Shown here piece after piece: positions 28,753 to 39,892 of a DNA stretch of 64,000 nt. Every line of letters starts with the position of its first letter. Position 1 is the stretch's first letter. The notes under the pieces are model-generated. The model searched no databases. It was not told the DNA's origin and saw only the letters and a program-made list of their open reading frames with translations. Position numbers and translations under genes: made by a program. The DNA is from an uncultured Rhodocyclaceae bacterium. GTDB lineage: Bacteria; Pseudomonadota; Gammaproteobacteria; Burkholderiales; Rhodocyclaceae. The DNA is taken from the NCBI GenBank assembly GCA_907163075.1, contig CAJQTY010000001.1, positions 372,001 to 436,000 of the forward strand, written 5' to 3'.

Positions 28753-29655
28753 TCACACACAGACCAGACGACGCGGTTTTACCTGCCCGGAACCGTCGGC
28801 CTCGCCGATGCCGAGCAATCGACTGGCACCATAGACCCGGCATTTTCCGGGCGCTGCGCCAGCGTTAACCGGGTTGCCATGCGAGAATCTGACGCTGTCC
28901 CGATCGTCAAGATGCACTGCCGGCAGCGTCTGCAACAAGGCGTCCGGCGACAGCAAGCGGCTGGCTCTCTGCTCCTCGGAAAAGGCATTCAACTGATCCA
29001 GGGTCAGCGCATCGGAAACCTTCAAAGGACCGACGGCAAGCCGGCGCAAAGCCGTCAGATGGGCGCCGCACGCCAGAACAGCACCGATATCCTCGGCCAG
29101 CGTACGAATATAGGTTCCCTTGCTGCAGGAGACGCGCAAACGACAGCGATCGCCGGAGAAATCCTGTAGCTCCAATTCGTGAATCCATACCGCGCGAGCT
29201 TGCCGCTCGACTTCGATGCCTTGCCTGGCCAATTGATAGAGCGGTTTTCCGTCGCGCTTGAGCGCTGAATACATGGGCGGAATCTGGCTGATCTGCCCTT
29301 GAAAGCGCAACAACGCGGCCTCCAGATCCGATCGCCCAAACGCCACCGCACGGCGCTGTAAAACATCGCCTTGGGCATCGCCGGTATCGGTCGTAACGCC
29401 GAACAAAAGTTCGGCTTCGTAGGTTTTGTCGGCATCGAGCAGGTCGGCCGAGAACTTGGTCGCCTCGCCAAAACACAGGGGTAGCAATCCCGTCGCCAGC
29501 GGATCGAGCGTTCCGGTATGACCCGCCTTGGCCGCCGAAAACAGACGACGTGCGCTCTGCAGTGCAGAATTGGATGTCATGCCGCCCGGTTTGTCGAGCA
29601 AGAGCACGCCATCGACGCGCCGCCAACGGCGTTTGCCTCCCTGAGCATCCACCAC
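28753..29655 (-). CDS. truB: tRNA pseudouridine(55) synthase TruB
   Basis: The 300-residue enzyme forms pseudouridine 55 in the T-loop of tRNAs. It has the motif I region VDGVLLLDKPGGMTSNSALQ, the catalytic Asp51 in GHTGTLDPLATGLLPL, the YEAELLFG strand, IPPMYSALKRDGKPLY, and a C-terminal PUA-like region. Only two bases separate it from rbfA, so the genes are co-transcribed. Confidence 0.95.
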   Translation of the reverse strand: MVDAQGGKRRWRRVDGVLLLDKPGGMTSNSALQSARRLFSAAKAGHTGTLDPLATGLLPLCFGEATKFSADLLDADKTYEAELLFGVTTDTGDAQGDVLQRRAVAFGRSDLEAALLRFQGQISQIPPMYSALKRDGKPLYQLARQGIEVERQARAVWIHELELQDFSGDRCRLRVSCSKGTYIRTLAEDIGAVLACGAHLTALRRLAVGPLKVSDALTLDQLNAFSEEQRASRLLSPDALLQTLPAVHLDDRDSVRFSHGNPVNAGAAPGKCRVYGASRLLGIGEADGSGQVKPRRLVCV

Positions 29656-29657
29656 GA

Positions 29658-30044
29658 TCAGTCTTCGGACGCGGGTTCGGTCTTTTCCGAAATTGCCACG
29701 GCTTCCTGAATCAGTTTCGAGAGGTCGGCTCCGCGTTCAAGCGATTGATCAAACACGAAATGCAATTGCGGCGTCATGTGAATGCTGATTCGTTTGCCCA
29801 GTTCGCGGCGCAGAAAACCCGACGCCTTCTGCAAGCCAGTCATGACCTCCGGCAGATTTTCACTGCCCGCCAAAGTACTGAAAAACACCTTGGCGTGGGC
29901 GTAATCGGCTGTCACCTCAACATCGGTGATGCTGATCATGCCTACGCGCGGATCCTTGAGCTCCTTGCGAATCAGTTCCGCCAACTCCCGGCGAATCTGT
30001 TCGGAGACCCGATCCTTACGCGAAAAACTCCTGTTGATCGTCAC
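29658..30044 (-). CDS. rbfA: 30S ribosome-binding factor RbfA
   Basis: The 128-residue protein has the single KH-like RbfA domain: RVSEQIRRELAELIRKELKD, VGMISITDVEVTADYAHAKV, GKRISIHMTPQLHFVFD. It assists maturation of the 16S 5' end. Its start codon directly follows the infB stop. Confidence 0.95.
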   Translation of the reverse strand: MTINRSFSRKDRVSEQIRRELAELIRKELKDPRVGMISITDVEVTADYAHAKVFFSTLAGSENLPEVMTGLQKASGFLRRELGKRISIHMTPQLHFVFDQSLERGADLSKLIQEAVAISEKTEPASED

Positions 30045-32891
30045 TTACAGCGTCCGTGCGATTTCCGTTACGTCGTACACTTCGAGTTGATCGCCTTCCT
30101 GGTAAGCGTTGTAGTTCTTCAACGACAGACCGCATTCGAACCCCGAACGCACCTCCTTTACGTCATCCTTGAAGCGCTTGAGCGACTCGAACTCGCCATC
30201 CCAGATAACGACGTTGTCGCGCAGTAGACGGGCCCGCGACGAGCGCTTCACCACACCTTCCAGCACGTAGCAACCGGCGATGGTGCCGATCTTGGTGGCA
30301 TTGAATACTTGGCGAATCTCGACCAGGCCGGTAATTTCTTCCCGCTTCTCCGGCGATAGCATGCCGGACAGCGCGGCCTTGACCTCGTCCACCGCATCGT
30401 AAATGATGTTGTAGTAACGAATGTCGACGCCGACGCTCTCGGCCGCCTTGCGCGCGCCGGCATCCGCCCGCGTATTGAAGCCGATGATGACGGCCTTCGA
30501 CGCCTGCGCCAGATGCACGTCGGATTCGCTGATCGCACCAACGGCGCCGTGAATGATATTGACCTTGACCTCGGCCGTTGAAAGCTTTTGCAGCGCTTGA
30601 ACGAGTGCTTCCTGCGAACCCTGCACATCGGCCTTGATGATCAGCGGCAGCATCTTGACTTCGGCTTCGGTCATCTGATCGAGGATGGTCTCGAGATTGG
30701 CTGCCTGCTTCTTCGCCAGCTTTACATCGCGGAACTTACCCTGACGGAAGAGCGCGATTTCACGCGCCTTGCGCTCATCGGCCAAGACCACGGCTTCTTG
30801 CCCGGCGGCTGGAACATCCGATAGACCGAGAATTTCGACCGGAATCGACGGCCCGGCTTCCTTGATGGATTTGCCGTTTTCGTCGAGCATGGCGCGGACG
30901 CGGCCAAATACCTGCCCGGCGAGAAGCACATCCCCCTGCCTCAGGGTGCCGGCCTGAACCAGCATGGTTGCCACCGGACCGCGGCCTTTATCGAGGCGCG
31001 CCTCGATGATCAGGCCCTTTGCCGGAGCGTCCGTGGCCGCCGTCAATTCAAGAACCTCGGCCTGCAGCAGGACATTTTCAAGCAGTTCATCAATACCCAC
31101 CCCGGTCTTGGCGGAAACCGAGATGAACGGCGCTTCGCCGCCGTATTCCTCGGGAATCACCTGCTCAGCGACCAGTTCCTGCTTTACGCGCTCGGGATTG
31201 GCGTCCGGCTTGTCAATCTTGTTGACCGCGACAATGATCGGCACACCCGCCGCCTTGGCATGGTGAATCGCCTCTCTCGTCTGCGGCATGACGCCGTCGT
31301 CGGCAGCAACCACCAGGATGACCAGATCGGTCGCCTTGGCGCCACGTGCGCGCATTGCCGTAAACGCTTCGTGGCCCGGCGTATCAAGGAAAGTGACCAT
31401 GCCCCGCGCTGTTTCGACGTGGTAGGCACCGATGTGCTGCGTAATGCCGCCGGCTTCACCGGAGGCGACCCGTGTCCGGCGAATGTAGTCAAGCAGCGAT
31501 GTCTTGCCGTGATCGACGTGCCCCATGACGGTAACCACCGGCGCGCGCGACTCCTGCGGCGCGTCCTTGTGCGCCGTTTCGTCGATGAAGGCATCGGGAT
31601 CGTCAAGCTTGGCGGCAAATGCCTTGTGTCCCATTTCCTCGACGATAATCATCGCCGTTTCCTGATCCAGCACCTGGTTGATGGTGACCATCGAACCCAT
31701 TTTCATCAGCGTCTTGATGACTTCCGTCGCCTTCACCGCCATCTTGTGCGCCAGATCGGAAACCGAAATGGTCTCCGGCACGTGCACCTCGTGCACCACG
31801 GCTTCAGTCGGCGCCTGGAAGGAATGCGCCTCTTCCGCGTCGCTGGCGGCGCGATTGCTGCGCTTGCTGTGCTTGTTGTCACGCCAGCCGGTGCCGCCGG
31901 TTGCGCCGCGCGTCTTCAATCCCTGACGCTTGTTGGCGCCCTCGTTCTTCCACTGCCCCTTCTTCTCGGCCGCCTTTTTCTCGACCGCGCCGGGCTTGGC
32001 GGCGGGCTTATGCAGTGTCTTGTCCTCAGCCGGCTTGTCACTCGCCGTCTGTGCTGCGACCTTTTTCGCCGCTTCGGCGGCGCGCGCGGCGACGGCCTTC
32101 TCTTCAGCTTCGACTTTCAGGCGTGACAGATCGCTAACACGCTGCTGCTTCTGCAAATATTCGGCTTCCTGGTGCGCGCGCAGCACCGCATTGCGTCGCT
32201 CTTCCTCGGCGCGGAGCTTCTGCTGCTCTTCTCCAATGATCGAAGCGCGGGTCACCACTTTCTTGATCCCGGCCTTGGCTTCGGCAGCCTGTCTGATCTT
32301 GGCCTCGGCGCCAGCGTCACCGGTGGCTTTGGGCTCCGACTTAGGCTCACTCGCGGCGATCGGCGCCGCTTCGACGACCGGCTCCGCGATCGCTTCAACG
32401 ACTGGTTCCGGTTCCACGATCCTGGCGGTGACCGGTTCCTCGACCGCCACCACAACGACCGGTGCGGCAGGCAGTTCAACGACCGACTCGGGCATCACGG
32501 CAACGACCGACTCGACGATCGGCGCTACGACCGGTGCGGCAGGCGCCGGTTGCACTGGCGGAGCAAGAGGCACTTCGGCACGAACTTCCGACGCATCGCG
32601 CCGGACCAGCACACGTTTCTTGCGCACTTCAACCTGTACCGTGCGCGACTTTCCGTGCGAATCCTGCGATTTGATTTCGCTGGTCTCCTTGCGCATCAAG
32701 GTTATCTTGGTCTTGGCCTCGGCCTCGCCATGCGAGCGACGCAAATATTCCAGCAGTCTCGACTTGTCCTGCTCGGAAAGAAAGTCATCCGCATTGGCCT
32801 TGGAAACGCCGGCTTTTTGCAACTGCTCGAGCAGTGCGCCCGACGGCATTTTCAGGTCGGTGGCAAATTGGGCAACACTTGTTTGCGCCAT
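30045..32891 (-). CDS. infB: Translation initiation factor IF-2
   Basis: The 948-residue GTPase has an N-terminal IF2 subdomain ([20 protein letters not shown]), a long low-complexity Ala/Val/Glu/Pro and Lys-rich linker (about 80-340), a second IF2N motif, a G domain from about 455 ([37 protein letters not shown]), and C-terminal domains that bind formyl-Met-tRNA. It places the initiator tRNA on the 30S subunit. Located 19 bases after nusA in the conserved operon. Confidence 0.96.
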   Translation of the reverse strand: MAQTSVAQFATDLKMPSGALLEQLQKAGVSKANADDFLSEQDKSRLLEYLRRSHGEAEAKTKITLMRKETSEIKSQDSHGKSRTVQVEVRKKRVLVRRDASEVRAEVPLAPPVQPAPAAPVVAPIVESVVAVMPESVVELPAAPVVVVAVEEPVTARIVEPEPVVEAIAEPVVEAAPIAASEPKSEPKATGDAGAEAKIRQAAEAKAGIKKVVTRASIIGEEQQKLRAEEERRNAVLRAHQEAEYLQKQQRVSDLSRLKVEAEEKAVAARAAEAAKKVAAQTASDKPAEDKTLHKPAAKPGAVEKKAAEKKGQWKNEGANKRQGLKTRGATGGTGWRDNKHSKRSNRAASDAEEAHSFQAPTEAVVHEVHVPETISVSDLAHKMAVKATEVIKTLMKMGSMVTINQVLDQETAMIIVEEMGHKAFAAKLDDPDAFIDETAHKDAPQESRAPVVTVMGHVDHGKTSLLDYIRRTRVASGEAGGITQHIGAYHVETARGMVTFLDTPGHEAFTAMRARGAKATDLVILVVAADDGVMPQTREAIHHAKAAGVPIIVAVNKIDKPDANPERVKQELVAEQVIPEEYGGEAPFISVSAKTGVGIDELLENVLLQAEVLELTAATDAPAKGLIIEARLDKGRGPVATMLVQAGTLRQGDVLLAGQVFGRVRAMLDENGKSIKEAGPSIPVEILGLSDVPAAGQEAVVLADERKAREIALFRQGKFRDVKLAKKQAANLETILDQMTEAEVKMLPLIIKADVQGSQEALVQALQKLSTAEVKVNIIHGAVGAISESDVHLAQASKAVIIGFNTRADAGARKAAESVGVDIRYYNIIYDAVDEVKAALSGMLSPEKREEITGLVEIRQVFNATKIGTIAGCYVLEGVVKRSSRARLLRDNVVIWDGEFESLKRFKDDVKEVRSGFECGLSLKNYNAYQEGDQLEVYDVTEIARTL

Positions 32892-32910
32892 AAGAAGTCC
32901 TCTTTTTTAC

Positions 32911-34383
32911 TTACTCGAACCAGTGCGCGCGCGCCGTGGTAATCAGTTGTTTGGCGCGGTCGACATCGATACCGGTCATTTCAGTGAGCTCGTCAACCGC
33001 CAGGTCCGCAAGGTCATCACGCGTCTTGATGCCGCCGCTCGACAACTTGCCTGCCAGCGACTTGTCCATCCCCTCAAGGTTCAGCATGTCGTCGGCAACC
33101 TCGCCGATCTGCTCTTCGGTGACGATGGCTTCGGTCAGCAAGACGTTGCGGGCACGATCGCGCAGTTCCTGGACGGTGGTTTCATCGAACGCTTCGATTT
33201 CGAGCATTTCATGCAGCGGCACGTAAGCCACTTCCTCGAGCGCCGAGAATCCCTCGCTGATCAGGATATTGGCGACCTCCTCGTCAACATCCAGCTTTTC
33301 CATGAACAGTACCCGAATGGCCGCAGATTCGGCATCGACGCGAGTCTGCGACTCTTCCTCGGTCATCAGGTTGATTGTCCACCCGGTCATTTCCGACGCC
33401 AGTCGCACGTTCTGGCCACCGCGGCCGATAGCGATCGCGAGGTTGTCTTCATCGACCACGACGTCCATGCAGTGCCTGTCTTCGTCAACAACGACCGACA
33501 GCACCTCCGCCGGGGCCAGCGCGCCAACGACAAACTGCGCCGGGTCAGCCGACCACAACACGATGTCGACGCGTTCGCCGGCCAGTTCGTTGGTGACCGC
33601 GGTAACCCGCATGCCGCGCATGCCGACGCAGGTGCCGATCGGATCGACACGCTGATCGTTGGACTTGACCGCGATCTTTGCCCGCATGCCCGCATCGCGC
33701 GCCGCCGCCTTGATTTCCAGCAGGCCGTCATCGACTTCCGGCACTTCCATCTCGAAAAGCTTGATGATGAACTCGGGCGCCGTGCGCGAGAGAATCAGCT
33801 GCGGGCCACGCGCTGCGCGGTCGATACGCAGCAGAAAAGCCTTGACGCGATCACCGACGCGCAGGTTTTCGCGCGGGATCATCTGGTCGCGCGGCAGCAC
33901 CGCCTCGATCTTTCCGGCCTCGACAATGGCGTTGCCGCGTTCCATGCGCTTGATGGTGCCGGTAACGAGATGTTCCTTGCGCTCAAGGAAGTCGTTGAGA
34001 ATCTGATCGCGCTCGGCATCGCGGATTTTCTGGAGAATCACCTGCTTCGCCGCCTGCGCGCCAATGCGACCGAAATCGATCGGCTCCAGCGACTCTTCAA
34101 GGAAATCGCCGATCTCCACTTCGGGATCCTGTTTCTGCGCTTCGGACAGCGGGATATGCTGAGCTTCGTGAATGAAATCGGCGTCGGCGACGATTTCCCA
34201 GCGGCGGAAGGTTTCGAAATCACCCGTTTCGCGGTCGACGACAACGCGCACGTCCGCCTCGTCGTGAATGCGCTTCTTTGTCGCTGATGCAAGCGCCTGT
34301 TCCAATGCACCGAAGACGATGTCCTTGGTGACATTTTTCTCGCGTGCCAGCACATCGACCAGCAGCAATATTTCGCGGCTCAT
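32911..34383 (-). CDS. nusA: Transcription termination/antitermination factor NusA
   Basis: The 490-residue protein has the N-terminal polymerase-binding domain ([20 protein letters not shown]), S1 domain ([20 protein letters not shown]), KH domains ([20 protein letters not shown], and [16 protein letters not shown]), and two C-terminal acidic helix-hairpin-helix repeats (about 360-490). ATG 34383 is the family start; the 26 codons upstream overlap the rimP end region and are unrelated. NusA modulates pausing and termination, which may include the hairpins that precede this operon. Confidence 0.95.
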   Translation of the reverse strand: MSREILLLVDVLAREKNVTKDIVFGALEQALASATKKRIHDEADVRVVVDRETGDFETFRRWEIVADADFIHEAQHIPLSEAQKQDPEVEIGDFLEESLEPIDFGRIGAQAAKQVILQKIRDAERDQILNDFLERKEHLVTGTIKRMERGNAIVEAGKIEAVLPRDQMIPRENLRVGDRVKAFLLRIDRAARGPQLILSRTAPEFIIKLFEMEVPEVDDGLLEIKAAARDAGMRAKIAVKSNDQRVDPIGTCVGMRGMRVTAVTNELAGERVDIVLWSADPAQFVVGALAPAEVLSVVVDEDRHCMDVVVDEDNLAIAIGRGGQNVRLASEMTGWTINLMTEEESQTRVDAESAAIRVLFMEKLDVDEEVANILISEGFSALEEVAYVPLHEMLEIEAFDETTVQELRDRARNVLLTEAIVTEEQIGEVADDMLNLEGMDKSLAGKLSSGGIKTRDDLADLAVDELTEMTGIDVDRAKQLITTARAHWFE

Positions 34384-34417
34384 ATCCTCACTACCCCCTA
34401 AACCATCCTGATCATCT

Positions 34418-34858
34418 CTAGTCGAACTTTGGAACCAGGCGGGCCTTGTCGATATTGCCAAGATCCAGTTCCAGTTCGCCCGAGTCGATCTTCAGACTTA
34501 CTTTGCCATTCTGCAGACCTTGCAGAACGCCGTTAAAATTCCGTCGACCGCTCACCGCGAGGCGCAATCTCAGGCTGATTTCCGAACCGGCAAAACGCTC
34601 GAAATCGGCGACCTTCTTCAACACGCGATCCATGCCGGGAGACGAAACCTCGAGACGGTCGTAATCGACATTCTCGACAGCCAGCACACGCGACAGCTGA
34701 TTGCTGACCAGCGCACAATCCTCGACATCGATGCCACCCGGTTTTTCCGGCTTGTCGATGAATAGACGCAGCACGCGCCCACGCGGACTCTGTTCGACAT
34801 CGACCAGTTCATAGCCGAGGCCGGTCACCGTTTTATCGACAAGTTCGTGTAAATCCAT
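34418..34858 (-). CDS. rimP: Ribosome maturation factor RimP
   Basis: The 146-residue protein shows the RimP pattern: [60 protein letters not shown]. It assists 30S assembly. ATG 34858 is preferred over a GTG two codons earlier. No Shine-Dalgarno is obvious; the start lies only about nine bases after the T tract of a terminator-like hairpin. It is first of the rimP-nusA-infB-rbfA-truB operon. Confidence 0.93.
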   Translation of the reverse strand: MDLHELVDKTVTGLGYELVDVEQSPRGRVLRLFIDKPEKPGGIDVEDCALVSNQLSRVLAVENVDYDRLEVSSPGMDRVLKKVADFERFAGSEISLRLRLAVSGRRNFNGVLQGLQNGKVSLKIDSGELELDLGNIDKARLVPKFD

Positions 34859-34867
34859 AGCCACAAA

Positions 34868-34889
34868 TAAAAAATGGGCGAAAGCCCAT
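34868..34889 (-). terminator. Terminator-like hairpin abutting rimP start
   Basis: Minus-strand ATGGGC-TTTC-GCCCAT is followed by TTTTTTATTT and then, within about ten bases, the rimP ATG. It may end the upstream transcript or act as an attenuator for rimP-nusA. Confidence 0.75.
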
Positions 34890-34894
34890 CCCCG

Positions 34895-34916
34895 AAAAAA
34901 TTGCCCCCGGAGGGGC
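34895..34916 (-). terminator. Second terminator-like hairpin upstream of rimP
   Basis: Minus-strand GCCCC-TCCG-GGGGC is followed by AATTTTTT. It lies directly upstream of the hairpin at 34868-34889, forming a tandem pair between rluB and rimP. Confidence 0.65.
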
Positions 34917-34989
34917 GAGCGGAAAACCGTTGGATTATAACGACAATTCGAGCCGGCGTAAATCCGCAGCGCGCATTCTCCGGACTGTT

Positions 34990-35979
34990 TCAGCGTTCCC
35001 GGGGCTTGCGCAAGGGGCGGCCGGGGGCCGGATCGGCCATGCCGAAATCGGCCAGCAGCTTCTGAATATTGGCTTCGCCCAGTTCCAGAACCTGCCCGCG
35101 CTTGAGGTTCGGCGGCAGGATGAAGGGGCCGTAGCGCACGCGCATCAGGCGGCTGACGACGACACCGACGGCCTCGAACATTCGCCTCACCTCGCGGTTT
35201 CGCCCCTCGAACAGCGAAACGCGATACCAGTGATTAGCGCCATCACCGCCCGCCTCCTGGAAAGTGGCGAACTGCGCCAGGCCGTCGTCGAGTTCAATAC
35301 CCGCGAGCAGGCGTTCACGCGCATCGTCAGGCATTTCGCCGAGCACGCGCACGGCGTACTCGCGCACCAGGTTGTAGCGCGGATGCATCAGGCGATTGGC
35401 GAGATCGCCGGACGTGGTAAATAGCAGCAGTCCGCTGGTATTGAAATCGAGTCGCCCGACGGCGACCCAGCGCCCGCCGGACATCCGGGGCAGCGAGGTA
35501 AAGACGGTCGGACGATGTTCGGGATCGTCACGCGAGACGATCTCGCCTTCCGGCTTGTGATAAATGATCACGCGCGGCAGCCGGTTCGAGAATTTGAGGT
35601 GCACCAGCCGGCCGTTGACCTTGACGCGATCACCTGGGCTGGCCGACTGGCCGGTCTGCGCGGTTTCGCCATTGACGCTGACGCGTCCGGCGGCGATCAA
35701 TTCTTCCATCTCGCGACGCGAACCGACACCGCTCTGCGCCAGCAACTTGTGCAGGCGCTCGGGCTTCCCAGGCAGTTCCTTGTGCCGCCCCCGTTTCGAA
35801 TGGTCCGGTGGAGCGCCGCGCGGCGCCCCACGCGCTTTCGGGCCGTCAAGGTTTTCCGCCGGCTCGGGCAGCGGCTTGCCGGCGGCGACACCGGCACGCG
35901 GCCGGCGAGTGGCAAGGGGGGCACGAGACGCACCGGCAGGTGCTCGGAAAGGAGTTTTACGGGGTTTGTTGTTGGGCAT
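34990..35979 (-). CDS. rluB: 23S rRNA pseudouridine(2605) synthase RluB-type
   Basis: The 329-residue protein has a basic, disordered N-terminal extension (1-70), an S4 RNA-binding domain ([20 protein letters not shown], about 74-130) and the RsuA/RluB catalytic domain with the [13 protein letters not shown] motif (catalytic Asp178). It modifies 23S rRNA helix 89-93 in the family. It overlaps scpB by about 23 bases and ends the PHP-yciO-M50-trpS-scpA-scpB-rluB operon, a conserved betaproteobacterial order. Confidence 0.92.
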   Translation of the reverse strand: MPNNKPRKTPFRAPAGASRAPLATRRPRAGVAAGKPLPEPAENLDGPKARGAPRGAPPDHSKRGRHKELPGKPERLHKLLAQSGVGSRREMEELIAAGRVSVNGETAQTGQSASPGDRVKVNGRLVHLKFSNRLPRVIIYHKPEGEIVSRDDPEHRPTVFTSLPRMSGGRWVAVGRLDFNTSGLLLFTTSGDLANRLMHPRYNLVREYAVRVLGEMPDDARERLLAGIELDDGLAQFATFQEAGGDGANHWYRVSLFEGRNREVRRMFEAVGVVVSRLMRVRYGPFILPPNLKRGQVLELGEANIQKLLADFGMADPAPGRPLRKPRER

Positions 35980-36556
35980 CGGCCAGTTCCAGCGATTGAT
36001 TCATCATCTCGAGCGGCGGCAACTCGGTCACACTGCGTAAACCGAGGTCGTCGAGGAATTTCTTTGTCGTTGCCAGCAGCGCCGGGCGCCCGGGTGTATC
36101 GCGGTGGCCGACGACATCGACCCAGCCGCGCTCTTCAAGCACTTTGATGATCTGGGTAGCGACCGTGACGCCCCGGATATCCTCGATATCGCCGCGCGTC
36201 ACCGGCTGCCGGTAGGCGATGATGGCCAGCGTTTCGAGCACCGCGCGCGAATACTTTGGCGGTCTCTCCGGGTTGAGCCGCTCCAGGTAGGGCAGGTATT
36301 CGACGCGCGTACGGAAGCGCCAGCCACTGGCCAGTTGCAGAAGTTCAACCGGCCGTCCATTCCATTCTTCACGCAATTGATCGAGCAGCACGCGCAGCAC
36401 GTCGCTGCCGATTTCCTCGACGAAAACCTTTTTGAGATCGAGCAGCGACAGCGGCTGCTGCGCACTGAGCAGGACCGCTTCAAGAACCCGCTTCAACTCG
36501 CTTGGATTATGCGGCGGATTCTGCATGCGATTCGGATCGATTGCCAACTCGTCCAT
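35957..36556 (-). CDS. scpB: Segregation and condensation protein B
   Basis: The 199-residue protein has two winged-helix domains: [20 protein letters not shown] and the [20 protein letters not shown] with [19 protein letters not shown]. With ScpA and SMC it forms the condensin complex. It overlaps scpA by 50 bases if ATG 36556 is used, or 20 if ATG 36526 ([10 protein letters not shown]) is used; the latter is closer to family starts. Confidence 0.93.
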   Translation of the reverse strand: MDELAIDPNRMQNPPHNPSELKRVLEAVLLSAQQPLSLLDLKKVFVEEIGSDVLRVLLDQLREEWNGRPVELLQLASGWRFRTRVEYLPYLERLNPERPPKYSRAVLETLAIIAYRQPVTRGDIEDIRGVTVATQIIKVLEERGWVDVVGHRDTPGRPALLATTKKFLDDLGLRSVTELPPLEMMNQSLELADAQQQTP

Positions 36557-37355
36557 CAGCCAACCTCACGTAAATCGGTGCGAACGCTTCCGACTGCGTC
36601 ATTTCGAGCAAGTGTTCGCGCGCCAGTTCGAGCATGGCCAGGAAATGCACCACCAGCACCGGCGCGCCAAGCGCGGTATCGAACATGCTGGCGAACTCGA
36701 CAAAGCCGCCGGCGGCGCGAAGCAAGCGCAGGATCTGGCCCATGTGCTCGCGCACCGACAGCTCTTCGCGCTGGATCATGTGATGCGTATGCAGCCTGGC
36801 CTGGCGCAGGATGGCGCCCCAGGCATTTTTCAAGTCGTCGGCACTGACCTCGGGCAAGCGCTGCAGCATGGATTTCTCGACCCACACCTCGACCCATTCG
36901 AAATCACGCTCGGCCTGCGGCAAAGCGTTCAGATTGTACGCCGCCAGCTTCATGCGTTCATATTCGATCAGGCGCCGAACCAGTTCGGCGCGCGGATCGT
37001 CCACTTCCTCACCCTCGACGACCCGTGCCCTGGGCAGCAGCATGCGTGACTTGATCTCGATCAGCATCGCCGCCATGACCAGATAGTCGGCCGCCAGCTC
37101 GAGATTCTGCGAACGCATGGCCTCGACGTAGGTTAAATACTGGACGGTCAGCGGCGCCATCGGGATGTCGAGGACATTGACGTTGGCCTTGCGGATCAGG
37201 TACAGCAGAAGATCCAGCGGCCCTTCGAAGGCGTCGAGCATGACCGCCATCGCATCCGGCGGGATGTACAGATCGAGCGGCAATTGCACCATCGGCTCGC
37301 CATAGATGCGGGCGAGCGGCGCGGCTGCTGGCGCGATGGTGGCGCTATCGCTCAT
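36507..37355 (-). CDS. scpA: Segregation and condensation protein A
   Basis: The 282-residue kleisin starts with an extra ~40 residues, then the family core [40 protein letters not shown], and a C-terminal winged helix [20 protein letters not shown]. It bridges SMC heads and binds ScpB. Located 26 bases after trpS. Confidence 0.93.
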   Translation of the reverse strand: MSDSATIAPAAAPLARIYGEPMVQLPLDLYIPPDAMAVMLDAFEGPLDLLLYLIRKANVNVLDIPMAPLTVQYLTYVEAMRSQNLELAADYLVMAAMLIEIKSRMLLPRARVVEGEEVDDPRAELVRRLIEYERMKLAAYNLNALPQAERDFEWVEVWVEKSMLQRLPEVSADDLKNAWGAILRQARLHTHHMIQREELSVREHMGQILRLLRAAGGFVEFASMFDTALGAPVLVVHFLAMLELAREHLLEMTQSEAFAPIYVRLADGRVGNRSESHAESAA

Positions 37356-37381
37356 GGCTTTCCGTCATGCCCATCCGCGAT

Positions 37382-38584
37382 TCAACTGTAATTCAGCCCC
37401 ATCGCCCCGCGCACGTCGCGCATCGTTTCCTGCGCCAGCTTGCGCGCCCTGGCATTGCCGTCGGCGATGATGTTGCGCACCAGCGCCGGATCGTCGAGAT
37501 AGACCTGGGCGCGCTCGCGCATTGGCGCCTGTTCACTCAGAATGCCGTCGATCACCGGCTGCTTGCACTCCAGGCAGCCAATGCCGGCACTGCGACAGCC
37601 CTTCTGCACCCAGTCCCGGCACGGCTCGTCCGAATACACCTGATGCAACTGCCACACCGGGCACTTGTCCGGATCGCCCGCGTCAGTGCGGCGGACGCGC
37701 GCCGGATCGGTCGGCATGCGCCGGATCTTGTGTGTCACAGAGGCTTCGTCTTCGCGCAGGGTGATGGTGTTGTTGTAGGACTTCGACATCTTGTGGCCGT
37801 CGAGTCCGGGCATCTTCGACGCCTCGGTCAACAGCGCGCCCGGCTCGACCAGGATCATCTTGCCGGTGCCTTCGAGATAGCCGAACAGGCGCTCGCGGTC
37901 GGCCAGCGAAAGATTCTGCGCGTCGTTGAGCAGGGCGTGGGCGCGCTCGATGGCGCTCGCCTCGCCTTCCTGCTGGAAGCGCGTGCGCAACTGCTCGAAC
38001 GAGCGCGCATTACGGCTACCCAGCTTCTTCACCGCCTCCCTGGCCTTCTCCTCGAAGCCGGGTTCACGGCCATAGAGATGGTTGAAGCGGCGCGCGATCT
38101 CGCGCGAAAACTCGATGTGCGGCACCTGGTCCTCGCCGACCGGCACCTTGTCGGCGCGGTAGATCAGAATATCGGCTGATTGCAGCAGCGGGTAGCCGAG
38201 AAAGCCGTAGGTCGACAAATCCTTGCTCTCGAGCTTCTCCTGCTGATCCTTGTAGGTCGGCACGCGTTCCAGCCAGCCGAGCGGCGTCATCATCGACAGC
38301 AGGAGGTGCAGTTCGGCGTGCTCAGGCACCTGCGACTGGATGAACAGGGTCGCCTGCGCCGGATCGACGCCGGCCGCCAGCCAGTCGATGACCATGTCCC
38401 AGGTCGCCTTCTCGATGCCCTGCGGATCGTCGTACTGGGTCGTCAGGGCGTGCCAGTCGGCGACGAAAAACAGGCAGGGATACTCGTGCTGGAGCTTGAT
38501 CCAGTTTTTGAGCACGCCGTGGTAGTGGCCAAGGTGCAGGCTGCCCGTGGGGCGCATGCCGGAGAGGACTCGTTCTGCGTACAT
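37382..38584 (-). CDS. trpS: Tryptophanyl-tRNA synthetase
   Basis: The 400-residue class I synthetase has the HIGH-type motif HLGH (17-20) and KMSKS in GHKMSKSYNN (about 260). It is longer than the ~330-residue classical TrpS because of an insertion with several cysteines (CPVWQLHQVY, GCRSAGIGCLECK), which resembles a metal-binding insert seen in a subset of proteobacterial TrpS. It charges tRNA-Trp. It lies four bases after the M50 gene. Confidence 0.93.
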   Translation of the reverse strand: MYAERVLSGMRPTGSLHLGHYHGVLKNWIKLQHEYPCLFFVADWHALTTQYDDPQGIEKATWDMVIDWLAAGVDPAQATLFIQSQVPEHAELHLLLSMMTPLGWLERVPTYKDQQEKLESKDLSTYGFLGYPLLQSADILIYRADKVPVGEDQVPHIEFSREIARRFNHLYGREPGFEEKAREAVKKLGSRNARSFEQLRTRFQQEGEASAIERAHALLNDAQNLSLADRERLFGYLEGTGKMILVEPGALLTEASKMPGLDGHKMSKSYNNTITLREDEASVTHKIRRMPTDPARVRRTDAGDPDKCPVWQLHQVYSDEPCRDWVQKGCRSAGIGCLECKQPVIDGILSEQAPMRERAQVYLDDPALVRNIIADGNARARKLAQETMRDVRGAMGLNYS

Positions 38585-38588
38585 AGAT

Positions 38589-39257
38589 TTAGTTCAACTG
38601 AAAGAGAAAGACGATCAGAGTTCTGAAGAAGGCCACGAACGGCCACATGAGGTCACCGAGAATACCGGTAAACATGAGCAGCAGCAGGATGGGAAAGCCC
38701 CAGCGTTCAAGTTGCGCGAACTTCCAGGCTAGCCGGTGCGGCAGCAGGCTGACGGCAATCCGCCCGCCGTCGAGCGGCGGCAGCGGCAGCAGGTTGAGCA
38801 CCATCAGCACGAGATTGACGTTGATCCCGGTCAGGCTCATTTCGGCCAAAGGCTGGCTATAAACGTTGAGCGGCATGAGCATGGCCAGCTTGAGCATCGC
38901 CGCCCAGCCCAGGGCCATCAGCAGATTGACCGCCGGACCGGCGGCCGCGACCCACAGCATGTCGCTCTTGGGATGACGCAGGCGCCCGAAATTGACCGGG
39001 ACCGGTTTGGCCCAGCCGAACAGCATGGCGCTGCCGGCCGCCATGTAGCTGGTCACCAGAATCAGCGCTGGGACCAGCAAGGTACCCACCGGATCGATGT
39101 GACGCAGCGGGTTGAGGCTGATCCGCCCGGCTTGCCACGCCGTCGGATCGCCGAAGTGGCGCGCCGCATAGCCGTGTGCCGCCTCGTGCAGCGTGATGGC
39201 GAAGATCACCGGCAGGGCGGAAATGGCGATGGTCTGGATGAGGGCGGCAATGTTCAT
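38589..39257 (-). CDS. Site-2 protease family (M50) membrane peptidase
   Basis: The 222-residue polytopic protein has the zinc motif His24-E25-AA-His28 within a first membrane helix (FAITLHEAAHGYAARHFGD) and a distal LNLLPLPPLDGGRI motif supplying the third (Asp) ligand. It belongs to the small rhomboid-sized M50 group without PDZ domain; substrate unknown. It is embedded in the trpS operon with gaps of four to six bases. Confidence 0.9.
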   Translation of the reverse strand: MNIAALIQTIAISALPVIFAITLHEAAHGYAARHFGDPTAWQAGRISLNPLRHIDPVGTLLVPALILVTSYMAAGSAMLFGWAKPVPVNFGRLRHPKSDMLWVAAAGPAVNLLMALGWAAMLKLAMLMPLNVYSQPLAEMSLTGINVNLVLMVLNLLPLPPLDGGRIAVSLLPHRLAWKFAQLERWGFPILLLLMFTGILGDLMWPFVAFFRTLIVFLFQLN

Positions 39258-39263
39258 CGACGC

Positions 39264-39890
<627 letters not shown>

Positions 39891-39892
39891 AA

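Noticed and set aside
31930-34287. 785-codon plus-strand frame opposite infB-nusA
   Set aside because: Its Ser/Ala/Thr-rich N-terminal half is the complement of the IF-2 linker; no start signal or homology.
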